A DNA stretch of 64,000 bases. Origin: Acrasis kona (lineage: Eukaryota > Heterolobosea > Eutetramitea > Acrasida > Acrasidae). The DNA is taken from assembly GCA_026419775.2 (NCBI GenBank), contig JAOPGA020000191.1:62001-126000 (forward strand), read 5' to 3'. The position numbers and the translations under genes are program-made. The first letter of the stretch is position 1. Each line of letters begins with the position of its first letter. Below the pieces are notes generated by a model that ran no database searches, had not been told where the DNA came from, and worked only from the letters and a program-made list of their open reading frames with translations. Shown piece by piece: positions 1 through 11,086 of this stretch.

Positions 1-57
1 CACTGTCGCTATGAATGTTACTAGTAAGAGTGCCACAATAATGTATCGTGACAACAT
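1..57 (-). CDS. Start of a secreted protein (partial, runs off left edge)
   Basis: An ATG at 57 opens a minus-strand frame that stays open for 19 codons to the window edge. It reads Met-Leu-Ser-Arg-Tyr followed by an unbroken hydrophobic run (IIVALLLVTFIATV), the classic n-region plus h-region of a signal peptide or signal anchor. The rest of the gene lies outside the window, so nothing can be said about function. It would be the promoter-proximal end of a minus-strand gene, in the same orientation as its neighbours. The open frame is short enough to be chance; the signal-peptide composition is the only support. Confidence 0.4.
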   Translation of the reverse strand, partial: MLSRYIIVALLLVTFIATV

Positions 58-206
58 TGTGTTGATTATATTTTTTGAGAAGTTGATGGACCAGGGATCT
101 CTTAAAAAAATGTAAACACGTATTCCTGGACTTTCCGCATCCAATCCGAAAAGTCCTTATTACAAAAATCAAAAGAACACGTGTTTCATAAAATACGAAA
201 AGGACT

Positions 207-623
207 TTATTCTTTATTTGTTAGGTAGGACGATATAAAAGAATCTACAGTATCATTGTATGCCTGGTCCTGATTGCTTCGTGATGTTTTAGCAACGGAC
301 TTTCCTTTTTTATTATTGTTTGCCTGGAGTTTGGCATACTGCTCCAGAGTTTCTATACGCCTTTTTTTCTCATCAATCTCATTTTGCATCCTATGAATTC
401 TTGTCAACATGTTTGATAGTTCAAGTTTCACGAGACTACTCGCAAACTGCTCTTGAATGTCACCAAGTCCATCTTCAGACTGGTTCCGTATTGCATCCAC
501 TTTACTCTCTAATTTTTGTACTTTGGTTTGCCTTATCATTATCAATTGCCGAAGTTCATTTATCTTGCTCTTCTGGTGCTGTATGATAATGTCTTGACTG
601 TCATCATCGACGTTTGATGACAT
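207..623 (-). CDS. Small coiled-coil protein, 138 aa
   Basis: The frame opens at ATG 623; an upstream in-frame TTG is not needed. The protein is almost entirely charged alpha helix. From about residue 15 to 95 it shows heptad-like spacing of Leu/Ile (blocks around KINELRQLI, KVQKLESKVDAI and IHRMQNEIDEKKRRIETLEQ), so a coiled coil is predicted. A Lys/Asn/Ser-rich linker and a short C-terminal helix follow. There is no signal peptide or membrane segment. I do not recognise the family. Size and composition resemble small scaffold or tether subunits (BLOC-like, kinetochore or ciliary), but that is only a class resemblance. It sits 57 bp downstream of the cyclophilin stop on the same strand. Confidence 0.65.
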   Translation of the reverse strand: MSSNVDDDSQDIIIQHQKSKINELRQLIMIRQTKVQKLESKVDAIRNQSEDGLGDIQEQFASSLVKLELSNMLTRIHRMQNEIDEKKRRIETLEQYAKLQANNNKKGKSVAKTSRSNQDQAYNDTVDSFISSYLTNKE

Positions 624-680
624 TGTAACAACCAAATCAAAACAAACAACACAGACAAAAACTTTTCACAATCTATTGTT

Positions 681-1570
681 TTATTTCGTTTTTGATCGTT
701 CTAATTCGTCTTCCTCTCTTAGTTTCGCTCTCAAATTTGCATAATAGTCTGGATCGAAGGAGTCTCCAGCATCCACGTCCTTAAAACTAGTGTAGTAATT
801 TGCTGGAACCATTGCCTCCAATTCCTCATCAGTGATCTCAACTCTCTTCTTCTTTCTCTTTTTCTTCTTCTCTGGTTCAGGAACAACTTGTGCAACTGTT
901 GGCACTACTGGTTTAATGAGCTTTTGGTAATCATCAAGAGTAATTGATCCGCAACCCTTGATGATGACTGGATTGAGTGGTGCAGCATTTTGGTTCGTTG
1001 GAATGACCTCCACGTCTTCTTCGATGAATTTTTCACTATTCTCCATCACTCTTCCGAAAACAACGTACTAAAATGTTTTGTTATGAAAATGATTGTATGG
1101 ACTTACTTGTTCGTTGAGGCGTTCTAGATCATTTGATAAAGTAATGTAGAACTGACTTGCGTTTGTGTTTGGTCCTTTATTGGCCATTCCAACACAGTAC
1201 TTGAAATGTGGAATGATGACACTTTCATTTTCAAAAGGTGCTCCATTTTCAAAACTTGACAGGCCGCCTGTTCCATCTCCGTTTGTGATGTCACCTCCTT
1301 GGACTACAAAGTCCTCAATGATGCGATGTATTTTGGAGTTCTTGTATCCACCCTTCTCTTTTTGGATTAATTGCTTAAAGTTTTCAACTGTTTTTGGGAC
1401 ATTCTAAAAAAAATTAGTCATTAACAAGATCGGTAAGTGTTATTATATACCTCACCAAAGAGCCCAATGTAAATTCTTCCCTTGACTCCTCCAGCTTCTT
1501 CTATATCAATGTAAACTATATCAGTAACTTTTAGATCTTTCAAAAGAAATTGCTGGAGCGCGATACGCAT
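681..1570 (-). CDS. Cyclophilin-type peptidyl-prolyl cis-trans isomerase
   Basis: Spliced as 1451-1570, 1107-1403 and 681-1067 (introns of 47 and 39 nt), giving 267 aa. The fold starts near residue 10; exon 1 ends in LFGE and exon 2 continues NVPKTVENF, exactly the cyclophilin junction. Conserved elements are the catalytic HRII/DFVVQGGD block with the active-site Arg, the GMANKGPNTNASQFYIT block and VVFGRV. The Trp that contacts cyclosporin in CypA is replaced; by alignment it falls on Arg in ERLNEQ. A C-terminal extension of about 90 residues carries a lysine/arginine-rich stretch (KKKKRKKKR), probably a nuclear signal, then an acidic tail. This suggests a nuclear, spliceosome- or chromatin-type cyclophilin rather than the cytosolic one. 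Start chosen at the first ATG, 21 bp past the stop of the upstream gene. Confidence 0.9.
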
Positions 1571-1591
1571 TTCTCTCTTTCTATTTTCTTG

Positions 1592-1921
1592 CTACATAGT
1601 TGAGTATTTATTATATTTCTGTCTTACGTTGACTCTTTGATTGGGTGTGTATCGATAGGTGTAGTAAATGTAGATGAATGCTCCCAAAAAGACTGCAATA
1701 GCAATGTATGACTGAACAGGTTTATGTGTTCCGACCATTGATATATGTGGGTTGTCCTTCTTGAACCTTTCCTCAGCAAAGCGCCTGCGATAATATTCAT
1801 CTTCACTTCCAGCGTAAGACCTAAAAATCGGTTTTGTCGCAAGTATATATGTTGGCAATCTCGATTTGATCCTGCGATTTATCCACCCGATGTTGGCAAG
1901 TTTGGATGATGGCCTCAACAT
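1592..1921 (-). CDS. Small single-span membrane protein, probably mitochondrial, 109 aa
   Basis: The N-terminus is rich in Arg, Ser and Lys without acids (MLRPSSKLANIGWINRRIKSR), a typical mitochondrial presequence. An RSYA motif near residue 37 could be the processing site. A charged middle is followed by one membrane span at about residues 70-88 and a short basic tail. Size and layout resemble accessory subunits or assembly factors of respiratory complexes, but I cannot name one. The last codons are uncertain: from GTAAGA (just after RVN) to the stop TAG is a 36-nt block that also looks like a perfect local intron. Splicing it would replace the last 11 residues and run into the cyclophilin gene in another frame. 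Confidence 0.6.
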   Translation of the reverse strand: MLRPSSKLANIGWINRRIKSRLPTYILATKPIFRSYAGSEDEYYRRRFAEERFKKDNPHISMVGTHKPVQSYIAIAVFLGAFIYIYYTYRYTPNQRVNVRQKYNKYSTM

Positions 1922-2130
1922 TTTTTTGTAATTCCTTTTGTAACAACTTGATGCTGGACATGTTTTGAAAATTCAGAGATGAAATTCGAGTACCGCTTGT
2001 TACGAGTCATGAAGTACATTTTAAGACAGATTATTCGCACACAAATGCTTACGTATGATTTGTTATTATCGATATGAGGCGAAAAAGACCGCAACACAGT
2101 GTTGAATTTCGCAGAACAATAACGAATCAT
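1915..2130 (-). CDS. Hypothetical short protein, up to 71 aa
   Basis: Minus-strand frame starting with MIRYCSAKFNTVLRSF, which looks like an Arg/Ser-rich mitochondrial presequence. Its stop overlaps the ATG of the next gene by 7 bp. An in-frame GTAAGC follows codon 26, so a 57-nt intron ending AACAAG is possible and would leave a 52-aa product. It may instead be the 5' exon of the downstream 109-aa gene. I recognise no family. Reported because it fills the only sensible coding space upstream of 1921. Confidence 0.3.
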   Translation of the reverse strand: MIRYCSAKFNTVLRSFSPHIDNNKSYVSICVRIICLKMYFMTRNKRYSNFISEFSKHVQHQVVTKGITKKC

Positions 2131-2216
2131 ACCATAATATAAGGCAGTGTTGTTTATTCATTGTAAAATCGAATCAAATTCTAAAAAAAATTGAATAAAC
2201 GTTCTTGCCGACCCCA

Positions 2217-3311
2217 TTAGAAGGAGACTCCCAAGTTCATTCCGAGGTTGACAACGGAGCACTTGTTTAATCCGCTAGTTAGGTTCAAATTAACGTTTGT
2301 AGCAGCAGCACCGTTGCAAACCAATCCACCACTTCCAACTGCACAAACCTTGTTTCCAGCTCCTCCCACTAAAACAGAGTTACCTGACACTGCTCCGAAC
2401 AAACCGATTCTGGAGGTTCTCAAGTTCAATCCAACACCTAGGACACCCAACAAGTTCAATCTAATGCTCAATGGCGAGCTGATGGTTGTGAAAGATTGTA
2501 AATTGATTTGGGATAGACCACAGTTTCCGTTGTTTACTCCGATAACAGTCAAACGATCATTGTTGCAAATATCTCTTGCAAGAGAGATTTGACCAGAAAT
2601 ACCCAAGTTGATGGAGCTTGACATGACCAACGCTCTGGAGGATACTTGGTACTTGTACATTAGACCAGCAGTAGTAGTTGAGTAGATGAAGCCGCCTTGT
2701 GCAAGAACTGGACTTCCACTGCAGGCACCTTGAATTACTTGGACAGTGTTTGAGATTGTGTTATCAATAAATGAGTTGATGTTGATTGTGCTTACAGCTG
2801 ATGTTTCAGTACATGCCAAAGCTGCAATAGAGTTATCCAATAGACCCAAGAATCTGGTAGCAGTAGGGGTACAGATTGTGTTTGCACTCTCTGCAAATGT
2901 GTTCAAGCACAATCTTCTGTAACACTTGTTAGATTGTACAATAACATAATCGTCTTTGACTGCTGCTATTTTAGTAGAGGTTTGAGTGGTTACAGATTTG
3001 ACGATAGCTCCAGTGGCCAAATTGATAGTAGAAACCACAGTTGAGGTTGAGGTGGTAGTGGTTGTAGTTGTTTGGACACCAGTAACGACTGCATAGTCTA
3101 CACTAGCAGTTAGGGATGCAGAGGTTGGATAGAAGGGCATGTTGATAGTTCTGATAACTTTTCCTACGCCATCCATACAAGCCACTGCTCTTGAATTGGT
3201 GTTGAATTTATAGAATAAACCTGCACCGTTTCCAACAACAAAGTCACTGGAGACTTGGCACAAGACAGTTGCAATCAATGCACACAATACAGTTGCTTTG
3301 AAGAAGCTCAT
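2217..3311 (-). CDS. Secreted protein of unknown function, 364 aa
   Basis: Begins with a clear signal peptide (MSFFKATVLCALIATVLCQV, cleavage likely near residue 19). The mature part is rich in Ser, Thr, Val, Asn and Gly, with short alternating beta-strand-like segments and no membrane span. A Thr run sits near residue 82. Several Cys (for example in SNKCYRRLC, ACSGS and ICNND) suggest disulfides. The periodic strands resemble a beta-propeller-type secreted protein, but I see no diagnostic repeat. The strong signal peptide and simple composition suit an abundant extracellular product. I recognise no named family. Confidence 0.8.
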   Translation of the reverse strand: MSFFKATVLCALIATVLCQVSSDFVVGNGAGLFYKFNTNSRAVACMDGVGKVIRTINMPFYPTSASLTASVDYAVVTGVQTTTTTTTSTSTVVSTINLATGAIVKSVTTQTSTKIAAVKDDYVIVQSNKCYRRLCLNTFAESANTICTPTATRFLGLLDNSIAALACTETSAVSTININSFIDNTISNTVQVIQGACSGSPVLAQGGFIYSTTTAGLMYKYQVSSRALVMSSSINLGISGQISLARDICNNDRLTVIGVNNGNCGLSQINLQSFTTISSPLSIRLNLLGVLGVGLNLRTSRIGLFGAVSGNSVLVGGAGNKVCAVGSGGLVCNGAAATNVNLNLTSGLNKCSVVNLGMNLGVSF

Positions 3312-3559
3312 TTTGTTTTTGATATTTATTCAAGTCGTGGCCATCCAAAATTTATAGGTATGAACAGGCTTTTGATGATATACAAATTTAGAAGTGGCAA
3401 TGATGTTTCAATCAATTACTTGATGTTATGTATCAAATAAAGAGCAGGAAATTCTTGGCAAATTCGAACTTTTATAGACAACTTGAAACTTGACCTGATG
3501 AACAATTTTATCAAAATTATTTATTAAATTACAAAGATTCACAAAAAAACTCTCAAAAA

Positions 3560-6500
3560 TTAAATTTGATTATCACCTTCAACATTAGAGTCCACTTGAG
3601 ACAATGTCAAACTATCATACAACTCCTCAGTCAGTTTTGGATCCTGTTCACCATTGAATCCCTGTGCAGCAGCAGTAATTCCATGTGGCCCTATGTACTC
3701 CTGACCATTCTTTTTATTCACCTTTCCAAGTAAATTTTTCATGCTCTCTCCAGGATTCTTCTTACCAAACAATGACATTTTCCTCATTAAATTTTTGTGT
3801 TTGTTACCAGAGTCCTCATCAACCTTTCCCTTCTTCAACATATTTTTGAAGTTTTGTTGATATTTTTTAGCATTGCCAAGAATTTTATTTTTTGTAATGA
3901 CATTATTTTGGTCAACCGCATCAACCACCACAACAGAAAAATCATCTTGACTATCGACCGGCGATGCAGGCGACGTTATACTTCTCTGAGTGCTCGTCAC
4001 ATCTATCGGGTTACCATAAACCAAATCAGCGGGTGGAGATACGGAGACGTCTGTGATGCTCTTTGATTGACTCAAATTGAAAATTCTTCCGATACTTTTA
4101 ATCTTACCTTGAGTCAAACTACGCACGATTCCAGGCACGATGTACTCCAAACAATGTTTGATCACATCATTTCGAACATTTTCAAACAACTCAGTCCAGG
4201 TCCAAGTCTTGCTGCTATAAATAATAGTCCGCAAATGAACCCTACATTGTTCCAAATTAGTCACGTACTTGATTAATTCCAAAGTGTCAACATTCTCGGG
4301 AATCCCATGATAGGTAACATACAACGTGACCTCCGCTATTCTTATATAATTAAAAATAACGGTTCTGTTTGCTCTGTACTTCATCACATCGATATCTCCC
4401 TTCGACGGTCTTCTATTGTATTTCAATAGTGATCTCTTCCTGGCAATCGACCTGGTTGACTGGTCAACTTCGTCATCTTCGGTCAACATGACCGTCGAAC
4501 TATTCATATCATCGTTCATCATCATCATGGAGTTGACCTCCTGTATGATATCGCTAGCAATGATGGGCACCAAAGTGGGAATCTTCACCGCCACAGGAAA
4601 TGCATAATTCCAAATGGCAATGTAAATTTCGAATGTGAGTTGGATGTGAATGGGAGACAATTCAATTTCCAAATGTTCGAACCCACCAATACCATTCACT
4701 TTGCTGTTCTTATTGGCAGTGATCCTCAACATGCAATGATCTTGTTGCCTGACCGATGATCGTGGACTCGATTCTCCATCGTCGTCAGCTGCACCTCCTC
4801 TGGATTGTTCTGATTGCTCATGCGGTAAGATCACATGGGTGAATCCAGAATTCGGCATCAAATTGTTCAATAAAAAGTGATGAATGGTGATGGTCTGTAA
4901 CGTGGTGTCATTTTGTAAATTCACCAATGTGATTTGACACCACGTCATTTTTAATTCCATGAATGGAATTTGATGAGTTTGATTCAACATTTGAAAATGT
5001 GTTTTTCTAATGTTGATCTGAACGAGTATCAGAGGAGAGGTTCCCTGATCAATTGGCTCTTTTTGAGATTGTTTGAGAGAATCAGCGATCATGCTTCTGA
5101 GCGTTGCTTTCAGAATGTGATATAAAATCTTCTTGCTGGCCAACGTGCTCTCTAATCTTTGAATCTGTTCGATCATGTTTTTGTCGCCTACCAGGGTATT
5201 GGTCGTGTTGAGTATGAACGATTGGTTATTTTGTGACTTTTTACTTTGTACCAATTGATTCATCAAATCTCTCATCTCGATTCGTAATCGTTCGCAAATT
5301 TCGCGAATTGCATTTGGATCTGACCAAATTTCTGGCTCTAATTTGCTCTTGTAAGAAATGGTTTCCATCAGTACGGTATGTGCTGGTTTCGTCGGTTTCA
5401 AAGCTGCATTAGTGACCATGTCAATCAACGTTTGTAAATTACTACTCGTGAACATCAAATTCAAATGTGGAATTTTGATCAGTAAATTCTTTGGTGCTTG
5501 TTCGTCTTCGAATAAATTACTACTACTCGATGATTTCGAAGAAGATTGTTTTTGATTCGAATTGGACGAATTGGATGTGGAATTTGATCTTGGTTGAATT
5601 CTAGATCCACGATCAATCATCGTACACGTCATACTATGACTGGACATGATGTGTTGTAAGAAACTATGATCGTACCAACACTGATCCAATTTCGAATTGG
5701 ACAAATGAGATCCCATGTAACCATTCACATTAGCCAAAACGGCCATCAAGTGATTAATTTGAGAATGTGTAATTTGGTCCTTTTCGATATTCAAATGTAT
5801 ACATATGGTTTGTGAACAGGCGACGATGCAATGAATGTTATTTTCTGATAACACGACCACTTGTGGTTGTAACAAAATGGCGGCAAATGAATTACGGTAA
5901 TCTCTACCAGAATCAGAATTTGGCGAATTCACGCCGCTGTTACTACTCATTTCATCTCCGCTAATCAAATACTTTAACAAATCGTTCTTCTCTGCACTTC
6001 TCGTCGCTGGACTCAACGTGTCATCTTCTGGCGTATGCGTGCTAGCTATTCTAGGGACGAATACTTGAGCAGGTTGTTCCACCGGTAATGGTTGTTTGTG
6101 AATCACTTCTTGATCATAAAACGTAATGGTTTGTAATACGCTCATAATGTCGGTGAGCGCATCCGTAATTTGTGCGCTCGCTAAAATTTGTAATCCATCC
6201 AAAACCAATTGCCTATCGAATTCCGAAATTTCGTGTAATGTATTTTTTAAGGAAATGCTTGCCGATTCGATTCCATCCATTTCGCAATGTTGAACGAAAA
6301 TCAATTCCTTGAAGGACATGAGCATCGTGGAAGGATCGTATTTGGAAAACAAAGTGATTCGTAAATCCTTTATCCATGCACTCATGGATGCAATTTCGAC
6401 CAATGCAATTTTCCTTTTGATCTTGGGCACATTGATATCCGGTAATTCCAATCGGTGCAAATCACCAAAAAACGAAATGCTATCCAAAACGATATGCAAT

Positions 6501-9500
6501 ATTTTATTATCTTGTTGATTGGCGTTGGTCCATATGATGTTTAAATTTCGAGATTTCAAACCAATTGCAAATTTCTTTGTAAAGTCGATCACTTCGTAAT
6601 CGGAGCGTTTGGGCATTCCGTATTTGAAAGCTTTACCCAAATACACTTGAAGCGGCCACGTTTCGAACGATTGTGCAAATTTCAAAAACCAATACACGCT
6701 CGATGGATCCAACATGATGGTTGGTTGATCGGCATGATTTGATTCGTTTAAATGTTGTTCGTCTTGATGGCGATCGTAATCGTAATCATGAATGTCGTAA
6801 GAATCACCAATGTCCAACACCAAGGTGACGTTCATTTCCTTCGCTCTGAATTTGTCATTTTGAATCGAATCGTAAAAATCAAAAAAGTGATTACTGGGAT
6901 CGAGTAATTCCGATACCCAATTAAAGTGAATTTCCAATCGAGCCGATTCAAAATCACAAACAGATGGGAAATTACTTAGAGATGGGAAATATGTAATTTT
7001 CAAATGATCGAATCTCATGGTATAGAGATTAGGTTCGTAACTACCTCTCAAATTACCCCACACATCCAAATGACCCTGTGGATCGTGTGGATTGATTCCA
7101 TATAAGAATCTCAATCGAGATTCGTTGAAATTTAATCGGTAAGATCCATGAATGGTAATTCTCAACATGTCCCACCAATCCATTGGAGCGATGGATGGTG
7201 GTAGGGGCATTGATGGAAACAAACGTTCCATGACCACTCCTATATCCTCGAATACTGGTAAATAACACATGCCGACCGATAATTCAACTTTGTGACCAAT
7301 TCCATCCATTTCATAATATAATCTAGGTAAGTGTTGAGATTGATGTAATTCAAATTTGTCGTCATTCTCATCGAATTGAAATGTACGAACGGGTGGGTTG
7401 GTTCCATGAGGTGAATCATTGGGTCTTACTAACGCTAATGCACCGTTGGCATGTCCCTGAGTAATTCTCAAAAATGGAAGTGGGAAATTTCTCATGTAAA
7501 CCAAAGCATTGTTCAAAATGAAATTTACAGATTGTTTCAGATGAATTCGTAAAGTCATTTCTGGAGGTAATGGGTGATCGCCCAATTCCATCGCCATCCA
7601 ATTCGAAATGTCATTCACTTGATCGAACAAATTCAATTGCAAACGTTCCACTTGGATCGTAAATAATCCCTTGTTTCTATTGTTCATGTGAAATAGTTTT
7701 AATTTATCTCCATAAATGACTCCATTTTGATTTCGTAATTCGATTTTCATCTTTTCTACTTTATCTCTCGTCAAGTTCATTCCTTGAATGCGTTTCGTGA
7801 ATAATCGATCGCGAGTGAGTCGTTGATCGTATTCATCTTGCCATAATTGTTGATGAATGGATAAACAAGTCTCTATGGGGTCATCTTTGATTTCAAAGAG
7901 AATTTGTTCAATGTTGAATGTGATTTTGAGTGGATTGGTTGAATGTGTAATTTGTGATGACGATGATGATGATGATGTGATTGGATCGTGTAATTTGGAA
8001 ATGACTTGTAGAGATAGATTTGCGTCGTCGATTGCACGCGCCATTTGGAATTTATTGGGAATGGCAATGGTCAACCCGTTCACATTGATGATCAAATCGG
8101 TCGTATTTAATAATAAAGAATTTAAATCTTGGTGATGAACTAATTGATGAAGAGTTTCAAATTCATTTTGTGAATCTAATTTATGAACATGAACATTTTC
8201 AATCAACATTAATGATTCATCTAATGCGAACATTTCTATATTTTTGATTTTTAACCATCTGGTCAATGATGACGAAGATGAATCCATGACGGCTTCCATT
8301 CGGTCCACATTACAACCAAAATAACTATTTTTCGTAAATTGGAATCGGGTCGATAAATGGGACAATTTGAAATTTACAATTTTGATCCAAAATTCAAAAG
8401 GAATACGTAGAGTAGGTGATGGATGGGGAATGGTATGCATGGTGTGAACCAATCGATTAATCATGGGAATCACATCTACATGTGATTTTGCATGATAATT
8501 CAAATCCAATCCATCCATCGTGCATTCGAGATTTTTATGGTTCAATAGGGATATGACGAATCGTTCTAACGTCATGATTGGTGTTTGTAAATTATACAAT
8601 AACTTAGTTTCGCAAACATTAATCAAAAATAAATCATTTCCATCAATGTCAAAATTGTGATTCAAATTACATTTGGAACCAAGTGTTATTTTTGATTTTA
8701 AATCACAGATTGAAAATTGAATCGAATTCAATCGAATGGTAAATGTTGGAATGTTGGATAATGAAAATGACGATGATAACGATTCAATTAAATTGCTCGT
8801 AATGAAGGAATCGGAATGCATCCATGATGATGATTTGTATTGTTCGATTACATTTTCAATCGCATTACATTCCTCATGGGTGCGTAATTCGAAATTAGTA
8901 GAATTTACATCCAAGTTGAATTTCAAGTACTTGTCCATTTCGAAATGTATTTGTTCAATGTTGAAAATGATTTGATCGGATCGCAAAAGTGAAATGCGAT
9001 GGGTGTCCATCTTGAGTTTTAAATCGCTCGGAGAGATGGATACCGATCGAATGTCGTTGGTGTGTGATTTGGTCTTGATGCATAGTTCCTCCACCTTCAA
9101 GTGATTATTTTCGTGTTCAATGTTTAATGAATTAATCAAGAATTTAATGTTCATGAACGGAAGATTTTTTGTAAAGTTTTGTAAAGAATCGTTCGAGAGA
9201 TGAAATTGTTGAAGTAATAAAAGTGGTTGGTAATATTGGATCCAATCCGAAACGTTCGATGACGTGTTGAATGTGATGGAATCCAAAACGCTTAAATTAA
9301 AAGTCAATGTCGGCGTGCTGTGTCTTCCGTTGTAAACTTTGATCCAATCGATCGAACACTGTAAATTACAATTGGACGGCTGGAGTACTTTGGTTCTACA
9401 ATCCGACGAAGATGAATAAATTGAAAAATCAGTCAAGTTTGTGTTACATTCAATGCTCGTTAATTCACTTTTAAAAGTTATACAGCGTAAATGATGAAAG

Positions 9501-10595
9501 ATGACTTACTTTTCCTTTCGTGACTTTCTGTGAAGTGTTGTGTTCATGTTGGTGATCATTTCTAATTTTGACGACTGTTGGTTAGGTACCGAAACGGACA
9601 CACAGGCGTTGGTTAAATTAATTTGTACTTCTTCTGGTATCAGGGACATGTTGGTCCATTTAGGTAAGTTGGTGGCGTGGTTGATTATGGCTTGTTGGAG
9701 TTCTGCAGCGGAAGGATCACCATCGGGCCATTTAAAGTCTTGAATAACTTCTAGGTTGGGTTGACTCAAAGTTATTGTGGGCTCCTTGACATCAATATGT
9801 AAAAGTGGAGTCTGTAGTGTTGACGTACTAATAATGTTAAAAACGAAAAAAGTTTTACAACAAACCTAAACACTCCGCTAATAACTGACTTGCTAATCTT
9901 GAAGAATGGGCGCTCGCTCTGAGTGTCAACTTTTTTGAAAGTTGATAGAGTAGTTTCAAACAGCTCCACGCTGAATGAAAGATTACTTTGTTGGTCGTTA
10001 GTATTCTTTTTTACGTAAACACGTGTCCTGTTTTGTTTGACCAGTATAGATGAGTCATTCGAACTTTTTAATACTACAAGCACTTCTTTTACGGTGAGTT
10101 CGACCATTGGCGACAGAACGAAAAAGATTGAACGAAGACCATTGGGTAGTTTTTGAATAATGTCCGCTCTTCCCAGTAGATCCTGGACAAGTGCATCTCG
10201 AGGTTTATCGTGCACGTAGGTTTCTAAAACTACTTCATCCACTATAATGTTTATTATTTTGGCACCCGATTGCATTCTGAAGAAGTATCTGAAAATGTTG
10301 CTCAAACTGATTCTCACATTAGATATTTTGATGAATGTGGTAAGCCCCTATTATGATTAGTCGGGATAAAGAGAATATCTTTACTTCATTAAAGAAAACT
10401 TCAATATCTGCAAGTGAAAGAAATCCAACTCGTTGTATGTTCAATTTAAGCAAAGCATACGAAAAGCACCTCTTTATAACATTAGGGATAAAAAACCTAA
10501 AACTTCGTCAATTTGTCTTGCGGGAGTTTTTACCTCGCTGTAATCTCGTATATCGCTAGTATGATTGCGCCTGCTATCAAAAATGTGTACAACAT
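3560..10595 (-). CDS. Bridge-like lipid-transfer protein (SABRE/Hobbit/FMP27-type), 2293 aa
   Basis: Spliced as 10534-10595, 10385-10496, 9866-10347, 9510-9827 and 3560-9467 (introns 37, 37, 38 and 42 nt); every phase closes exactly. Exon 1 encodes an N-terminal membrane anchor (MLYTFLIAGAIILAIYEI). Exons 2-3 continue with the chorein-like start typical of these proteins (VGFLSLADIEVFFNEGL, then RISLSNIF). The giant last exon is made of alternating amphipathic strands forming the expected lipid groove. It contains a DWW-D-LRITIHG block with a following Asp-Pro-(H)-Asp-Pro segment, matching the conserved central region of SABRE/KIP, Hobbit and yeast Fmp27. The C-terminal 250 residues are polar and basic. 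Known members sit at ER-plasma membrane or other contact sites and move bulk lipid. The BLTP1/Csf1 branch is the main alternative. Confidence 0.85.
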
Positions 10596-10661
10596 GGGAT
10601 TAATGGCGATTATTGAACAGTTAAAAATGCTTATGAAATTCTGTCATGAATAAAAATAATC

Positions 10662-10701
10662 ATGCGGGTTGATCGGGGGCTTCGGATTTTTATGCGGGTT
10701 G
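10662..10701. repeat. Two copies of a 10-bp direct repeat upstream of the lipid-transfer gene
   Basis: The decamer atgcgggttg occurs at 10662-10671 and 10692-10701, 30 bp apart start to start, about three helical turns. It lies 70-110 bp upstream of the ATG at 10595 of the lipid-transfer gene, in a GC-richer patch of an otherwise AT-rich spacer. A factor-binding site pair is possible. There is no independent support. Confidence 0.3.
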
Positions 10702-10871
10702 CCAGTCGCACCAACAGAGGAGTAGATAATTGCAGAAGTACAGTAGCATTGTTCACCAAAAAATATTAGAAAAACAAAAGGCCTTTTAAGAGTTCAAATT
10801 GAAATGTATTTCGTTTTATGACCTCGCTTAGGTGTTCTTTTCAAATTATAAACCGTGTCGGTTTAATTAAA

Positions 10872-11057
10872 TTATTTTAACCGAGTGTGCATATGAGTTG
10901 GTTTTACATTATTCGATGTAATGTCCTCTATCTCCTTTTTGATTCTTTCAATGTTATTTTTTCCATATCTCTGATGGTCCTTGCGTTTTCTTTCATTGGC
11001 AAAGAACGAATCAATCTCTTTTATCTCTTGTTCTATGGACTCTGGTTGATGGCTCAT
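10872..11057 (-). CDS. Very small charged helical protein, 61 aa
   Basis: The frame MSHQPESIEQEIKEIDSFF... is strongly charged and helical (Glu/Lys/Ile heptads through RIKKEIEDI), unlike random sequence. An upstream in-frame ATG at 11135 would overlap the kinase's first exon, so the ATG at 11057 is preferred. That leaves only 29 bp to the divergent kinase start at 11087. No membrane segment or motif is seen. Small coiled-coil subunits of complexes (for example WAVE/BRK1-like) have this size, but I claim no homology. Confidence 0.45.
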   Translation of the reverse strand: MSHQPESIEQEIKEIDSFFANERKRKDHQRYGKNNIERIKKEIEDITSNNVKPTHMHTRLK

Positions 11058-11086
11058 CAATATTTGGCCGTAAATTGTAAATAGAG

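Noticed and set aside
10887-11084. Hydrophobic plus-strand frame resembling a membrane protein
   Set aside because: It is the complement of the charged 61-aa minus-strand frame; antisense of Glu/Lys-rich coding DNA commonly reads as Phe/Leu-rich.
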